Shown here in pieces: positions 23,406 through 26,743 of a stretch of DNA of 26,743 bases. The notes below the pieces were generated by a model, which searched no databases, was not told where the DNA came from, and saw only the letters and a list, made by a program, of their open reading frames with translations. The stretch's first letter is position 1, and each line of letters opens with the position of its first letter. This DNA is from UBA7887 sp964408735 (lineage in GTDB: Bacteria; Pseudomonadota; Alphaproteobacteria; UBA7887). The stretch covers positions 1-26,743 of the forward strand of contig CAYPAX010000066.1 of assembly GCA_964408735.1 (NCBI GenBank), given 5' to 3'. The position numbers and the translations under genes were made by a program.

Positions 23406-24176
23406 CTATTTGGCCAGGTAGCCGCCATCGATGGGCAGGGCGACGCCGGTGATGAACGAGGCATCGTCGGAGCAGAGGAACAACGCCGCCTTGGCCACCT
23501 CCTCGGGCTTGCCGACGCGGCCGAGCGGGATGTTGGCGCGCATACGGGCAGTGTTCTCCTCGCGGTTGCCCTGGGTGTCCGGGCGCAGCATGAAGTCCTG
23601 CAGCATCGGCGTGTCGATGGGCGCGGGGCAGACCGCGTTGACGCGTATGCCTTCCGGCGCATAGCGGCAGGCGAGCGACTGCATGAGGCCGACGACGCCG
23701 AACTTGGCTGCCGAATAGATCGGGCTGAAGGGCGAGCCGGCAAGGCCGGCGATCGAGGCCGTGAACAGCACTGCGCCGCCGCCGCGGGCTCGCAGCACGG
23801 GCATGGCCTCGATCGAGGTGACGAGCACGGAGCGGATATTGAGATCCATGGCGATCTCGTAGTCGCCCATCTCCAGGCCCTCGATGCGCCCCGGGCCGGG
23901 ATGGCCGACATGGTTCCACAACACGTCGAGGCCGCCATAGGCGTCGCTCGCCGCCTGCACGATGCGCTTGGATTCGTCATCCTTGGTGAGGTCGGCGGTA
24001 ACCGCCGTGGCCTCGCCGCCCGCCGCCTTGACCTCGTCGACCACCGCATTGACGCCGGCTTCGTCGATATCGACAGCGACCACCTTCGCGCCCTCGGCGG
24101 CAAACAGCAGTGCGCCGGCGCGGCCCATGCCTGAGGCCGCCGCGGTGATCAACACCACTTTGTTTTCAAAGCGCAT
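23406..24176 (-). CDS. short-chain dehydrogenase/reductase (SDR)
   Basis: A 256-residue classical SDR. TAAASGMGRAGALLFA (11-26) is the cofactor loop, VAVDID (34-39) favours NAD, and NHVG (88-91) replaces NNAG. The catalytic set is Ser141, Tyr154 and Lys158 (YSAAK). The ATG at 24176 is chosen over the longer frame because a GGGGGA ribosome site precedes it and the protein then begins MRFENKVVLITAAA. It follows phaR by 25 bases and precedes the aminotransferase by 9. A role in polyhydroxyalkanoate supply is possible from context but not shown; a separate PhaB-like reductase is present at 26280. Confidence 0.9.
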   Translation of the reverse strand: MRFENKVVLITAAASGMGRAGALLFAAEGAKVVAVDIDEAGVNAVVDEVKAAGGEATAVTADLTKDDESKRIVQAASDAYGGLDVLWNHVGHPGPGRIEGLEMGDYEIAMDLNIRSVLVTSIEAMPVLRARGGGAVLFTASIAGLAGSPFSPIYSAAKFGVVGLMQSLACRYAPEGIRVNAVCPAPIDTPMLQDFMLRPDTQGNREENTARMRANIPLGRVGKPEEVAKAALFLCSDDASFITGVALPIDGGYLAK

Positions 24177-24201
24177 GACATGTTCCCCCTTGTCGGTTTG
24201 G

Positions 24202-24792
24202 TTATTTTTCACCGCGGCTAAGCGCGTCGAGTTGCGCCTGTATGAGCGCCACCTGGCGTTTCAAGGTATCCATTGCCTCGCCATCGCCGGCCTCTTTCGC
24301 TGCGGCCTCTGCGCCACCATTGGGGCGCTCGGCGAAGGGCGAGAACATGGCCAGGGCGTCGCGGAACATGGTCATGTTCTGCTGCCCGAGCTCCTGCATC
24401 TGGCGCACCGGGAAGAGATCGCCGAAGGTGTCTTCCATTTGCTGGCGCATTTGCTCCTGGTTGCGCGCGAAGGTCTCCATGGTGGCTTCCAGATAGTGGG
24501 GCACCACGGCGTTCAGGCGGTCGTCGTAATAGCCGATGAGCTGGCGCAGGAAGCTGATCGGCAGCAGATTGTTGCCCTTGGCCTCCTGCTCGAAAATGAT
24601 CTGGGTCAGCACCGAGCGCGTGATGTCCTCTTCGCTGCGGGCGTCGTAGACGACGAAATCCACCCCCTCCTTGACCATGTCGCAGAGGTCGTCGAGGGTG
24701 ACGTAGCTGCTGGTTGCGGTGTTGTAGAGGCGCCGGTTGGCGTATTTCTTGATAACCACCGCGTCGCCGTCGCCGGATGTTTTTTTCGCCAT
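24202..24792 (-). CDS. phaR: polyhydroxyalkanoate synthesis repressor PhaR
   Basis: A 196-residue PHB/PHA accumulation regulator. The N-terminal DNA-binding domain has the diagnostic IKKYANRRLYNTATSSYVTLDDL (14-36) and VKEGVDFVVYDARSEEDITRSVLTQIIFE. A second helical domain follows (LLPISFLRQLIGYYDD; PHYLEATMETFARNQEQMRQQ), ending in a short coiled coil (MDTLKRQVALIQAQLDAL). Known PhaR proteins repress phasin and their own genes and leave DNA when polymer is present. It is divergent from the PhaC-like gene, and the shared gap holds PhaR-like TGC-containing sites. Length is typical for alphaproteobacteria. Confidence 0.95.
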   Translation of the reverse strand: MAKKTSGDGDAVVIKKYANRRLYNTATSSYVTLDDLCDMVKEGVDFVVYDARSEEDITRSVLTQIIFEQEAKGNNLLPISFLRQLIGYYDDRLNAVVPHYLEATMETFARNQEQMRQQMEDTFGDLFPVRQMQELGQQNMTMFRDALAMFSPFAERPNGGAEAAAKEAGDGEAMDTLKRQVALIQAQLDALSRGEK

Positions 24793-24842
24793 GCCCAGGC
24801 AGCTCCTCGCTTGTCGCTCGCTCGGCGCGACTATAGCGAAAT

Positions 24843-24855
24843 TGTTGCAGTGCGG
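24843..24855. promoter_or_regulatory. candidate PhaR operator between phaR and the PhaC-like gene
   Basis: The sequence TGTTGCAGTGCGG matches the left half of the near-palindrome at 26221-26235 (12 of 13 bases). Published PhaR sites in Paracoccus are of the form CTGC-N3/4-GCAG; here it is TTGC-AGT-GCGG. A TGTTGCAATG sequence also overlaps the start at 24898. Assignment is by similarity of sequence and position only. Confidence 0.45.
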
Positions 24856-24897
24856 AAAGCGTGGCCTCTTGCGGTCCGGGCGCCTTATAGTGTTGCA

Positions 24898-25068
24898 ATG
24901 GATTCAGAGGCCGATATGCGGGCTCTCGCCGCGCGTTTCCTCGAGCTTTGGCAGGCCCAGGCCGAGGCGACGATAGCGGCGGCGGCGAGCCTTGGCGAAG
25001 ATGGGGCGGGGAATGGCGACGGCGAGGATCGGCCCGCGGCCGCTTTCAGCGCATCTCGGCACCGCTAG
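24898..25068 (+). other. possible out-of-frame 5' end of the PhaC-like gene
   Basis: A 56-codon frame starting MDSEADMRALAARFLELWQ. Its codon use is like the surrounding genes (G or C at most third positions), and an acidic-amphipathic N-terminus followed by LELWQ looks like the leader of short PhaC-like hydrolases. It runs out at a stop at 25066, overlapping the main hydrolase frame, which is shifted by one base. Either this is a separate tiny leader gene, or the true gene starts at 24898 and a one-base change near 24985-25066 splits it. Confidence 0.4.
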
Positions 25069-26209
25069 TGCCGTCTGGCTCGGCGCCCTGGCCGGGCTGC
25101 CCGCGGCACGCGCTGGCGCAGTGCCTTGGGATTCGAGCCTGTCGGCAAATGCGGAAAGCCTCGCTGGCGAGCTGCAAGCCGCCGACCCGGCAAAGCTGAG
25201 CGCGGCGCTGGCTGACGAGATCGCCGCCCGCCACGCGGATTTTCTGGCCGGCATCGAGGCCTATTGGGCGCATCCCTATTGCCGCGCCATCGCCGACATG
25301 CCCGTGCTGTGGCAGGAGGGCAGCAGCCGTCTGCTTGATCTGGCCCCCGCCGCGACAGGCGCGCGGGTGCTGCTGGTGCCGTCCCTGGTCAACAAGGCCT
25401 ATGTGCTCGACTTGGCGCCCGACCGCAGCCTTGCCGCCTATCTCGCCTCACGGGGCTTGCGGCCGCTGTTGCTGGAGTGGGGCGAGCCGCGCGGCGCCGA
25501 GACCGCCTTCGGCCTGACCGATTACGTCATGAGGCGCCTTTGTCCGGCGCTCGAGGCGGCAGCCGCCGTCGGCCCGGTTGCCATGGTCGGCTATTGCATG
25601 GGCGGCACGCTTGCCGTTGCAGCGGCGGAGCGACGGGCGGCGCAGGTGGCCGGCCTGGCTTTGCTGGCGACGCCCTGGGATTTCGCGGCGGATGCTGTGG
25701 CCTTGCACGCTCTTGCACCGATGCTCGAGGCCCAGATCAGCGCGACCGGTACCCTCTCGGTCGACGCCCTGCAGGCTTGCTTTGCCGCTTTGCAGCCGAT
25801 GCAGGTCGCCGACAAGTTTCGCGCCTTTGCCTCGCTCGATCCCGCCGGCGAGGCGGCGCTGCGCTTCGTGCAGATCGAGGATTGGCTCAATGATGGCGTG
25901 CCATTGGCGGGCCCGGTGGCGCGGGAGTGCCTGCTCGGCTGGTATGGCGAAAACACGCCGGGTCTAGGCAAATGGCGGATAGACGGCGCGCCGGTGCGGC
26001 CAGCGGCCTTGCGCCTGCCCTGCCTGGCGCTGATTCCGGAGCGCGACCGCATCGTGCCCGCGGCCTCGGCTTCGGCTCTTGCCGATGCCATCCCCGGCGC
26101 CGACTGCCGGCGTCTTGCCGCAGGCCATATCGGCATGGTCGTCGGTGCCCGTGCCGAGGACCAATGCTGGCGCCCCCTGGCCGACTGGATCGAGGCTTGT
26201 GCAACTTAG
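24992..26209 (+). CDS. short PhaC-like alpha/beta hydrolase with Cys nucleophile
   Basis: About 400 residues, related to polyhydroxyalkanoate synthase. The lipase-like box is GYCMGG with Cys202 (numbered from the TTG at 24992), Asp352 in PERDRIVP and His379 in AAGHIGMVVG. LLVPSLVNKAYVLDLAPDRSLAAYLASRG (127-155) matches the PhaC core, as does EDWLNDGVPL (296-305). It is shorter than class I PhaC (about 560-600), lacking most of the N-terminal region. The exact start is uncertain: TTG at 24992, ATG at 25001 or 25013, or an upstream frame at 24898. It lies between phaR and phaB, so a polymer-synthesis or turnover role is likely; a thioesterase or depolymerase activity is possible. Confidence 0.82.
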   Translation: MAKMGRGMATARIGPRPLSAHLGTASAVWLGALAGLPAARAGAVPWDSSLSANAESLAGELQAADPAKLSAALADEIAARHADFLAGIEAYWAHPYCRAIADMPVLWQEGSSRLLDLAPAATGARVLLVPSLVNKAYVLDLAPDRSLAAYLASRGLRPLLLEWGEPRGAETAFGLTDYVMRRLCPALEAAAAVGPVAMVGYCMGGTLAVAAAERRAAQVAGLALLATPWDFAADAVALHALAPMLEAQISATGTLSVDALQACFAALQPMQVADKFRAFASLDPAGEAALRFVQIEDWLNDGVPLAGPVARECLLGWYGENTPGLGKWRIDGAPVRPAALRLPCLALIPERDRIVPAASASALADAIPGADCRRLAAGHIGMVVGARAEDQCWRPLADWIEACAT

Positions 26210-26220
26210 CTGTTGAGTTT

Positions 26221-26235
26221 TGTTGCAGTGCAGCA
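26221..26235. promoter_or_regulatory. candidate PhaR operator upstream of phaB
   Basis: TGTTGC-AGT-GCAGCA is a near-perfect palindrome (one mismatch per half) with the TGC/GCA halves reported for PhaR binding in Paracoccus. It lies 45 bases before the phaB start, and its left part recurs at 24843 in the phaR-phaC gap. Confidence 0.5.
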
Positions 26236-26279
26236 TAAACAGGCCGGGCTTATTCGCAAATGCGGCAAGGGAGGCTGCG

Positions 26280-26743
26280 ATGACGGAACGGGTTGCGATC
26301 GTAACCGGTGGCACGCGGGGTATCGGTGCTGCCATTTCGACCATGCTTCGAGACTCTGGCTATCGCGTGGCCGCGGTCTATGCGTCCAACGACGAGCGGG
26401 CTCAGGCCTTTGCCGAGGCCACGGGTGTCGCGGTCTATCGCTGGGACGTTTCCGACTATGCCGCCTGCGAGGCCGGCGTCGCCAAGGTGACCGAGGATCT
26501 CGGCCCGGTCGATGTGCTGGTCAACAATGCCGGCATCACCCGCGACGGCACCATGCACAAGATGGGGCCTGAGCAGTGGCAGGCAGTGATCGACACCAAT
26601 CTCGGCTCCTGCTTCAACATGAGCCACGCGGTGATCGACGCCATGCGCGCCAGCGGCTTCGGGCGCATCGTCAATATCGGCTCGATCAACGGCCAGGCCG
26701 GCCAGTACGGCCAGGTCAACTACGCCGCCGCCAAGTCGGGCAT
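26280..26743 (+). CDS. phaB: acetoacetyl-CoA reductase PhaB (partial, cut by window end)
   Basis: The first 154 residues of an SDR of the PhaB type, which reduces acetoacetyl-CoA to (R)-3-hydroxybutyryl-CoA with NADPH. The cofactor loop is TGGTRGIG (9-16), followed by VNNAGITRDGTMHKM (81-95), the segment conserved in PhaB/FabG. Ser135, Tyr148 and Lys152 (NIGSINGQAGQYGQVNYAAAK) match the PhaB active site; the QYGQVNY form is characteristic. The ATG at 26280 follows an AAGGGAGG ribosome site and lies 70 bases after the PhaC-like gene. It continues past the window edge. Confidence 0.92.
   Translation, partial: MTERVAIVTGGTRGIGAAISTMLRDSGYRVAAVYASNDERAQAFAEATGVAVYRWDVSDYAACEAGVAKVTEDLGPVDVLVNNAGITRDGTMHKMGPEQWQAVIDTNLGSCFNMSHAVIDAMRASGFGRIVNIGSINGQAGQYGQVNYAAAKSG

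Noticed and set aside
22905..24134. 409-codon plus-strand open frame across the aminotransferase and SDR genes
   Set aside because: Runs antisense through two well-supported genes and has no recognisable protein features.

Overview
This window is high-G+C, densely packed bacterial chromosome, most likely from an alphaproteobacterium of Rhodospirillales-like type. The reasons are the phaR / short PhaC-like / phaB locus, a LIV-type transporter operon that includes an acyl-CoA ligase, many CoA-dependent catabolic enzymes, and tightly coupled genes with ATGA overlaps. No rRNA, tRNA or CRISPR array was seen. All family assignments come from reading motifs, not from database searches.

Layout. 94-942: a secreted esterase lipoprotein. 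1007-8501 (+): an operon of livH, livM, livG, livF, an acyl-CoA ligase, a substrate-binding protein and an M19 dipeptidase-like protein; it looks like uptake plus CoA activation of an organic acid or amino-acid-like substrate. 8525-8758: a small secreted Cys-rich protein. 8759-9076: an intergenic stretch with a perfect 27-bp inverted repeat and a palindromic dispersed repeat. 9077-14121 (-): a coupled catabolic operon, transcribed as SDR, MmgE/PrpD, MaoC, acyl-CoA dehydrogenase, CaiB-type CoA transferase. 14169-15023 (+): an alpha/beta hydrolase with an Asp nucleophile.

15024-17955 is an accessory island. It has hairpins, a MITE-like element, a second copy of the palindromic repeat, transposase-like coding remnants, and an AT-richer minus-strand group of three genes: a conserved small basic protein, an MNT/DUF6932-like nucleotidyltransferase and an uncharacterised coiled-coil protein. 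The island is bracketed by direct repeats that include the 3' end of the neighbouring ThDP-enzyme gene, as if it had inserted there. The nucleotidyltransferase plus coiled-coil pair is the best candidate for an undescribed system.

17956-20555 (-): a ThDP-dependent enzyme coupled to a beta-hydroxyacid dehydrogenase. 20713-22498 (+): a PCu(A)C-fold lipoprotein without the usual copper ligands, an unknown protein, and a crotonase coupled to it. 22467-24792 (-): phaR, an SDR and a fold-type-IV aminotransferase. 24898-26743 (+): a short PhaC-like Cys hydrolase with an unresolved N-terminus, then phaB, cut by the window edge. PhaR-like operator candidates lie in front of phaC-like and phaB.
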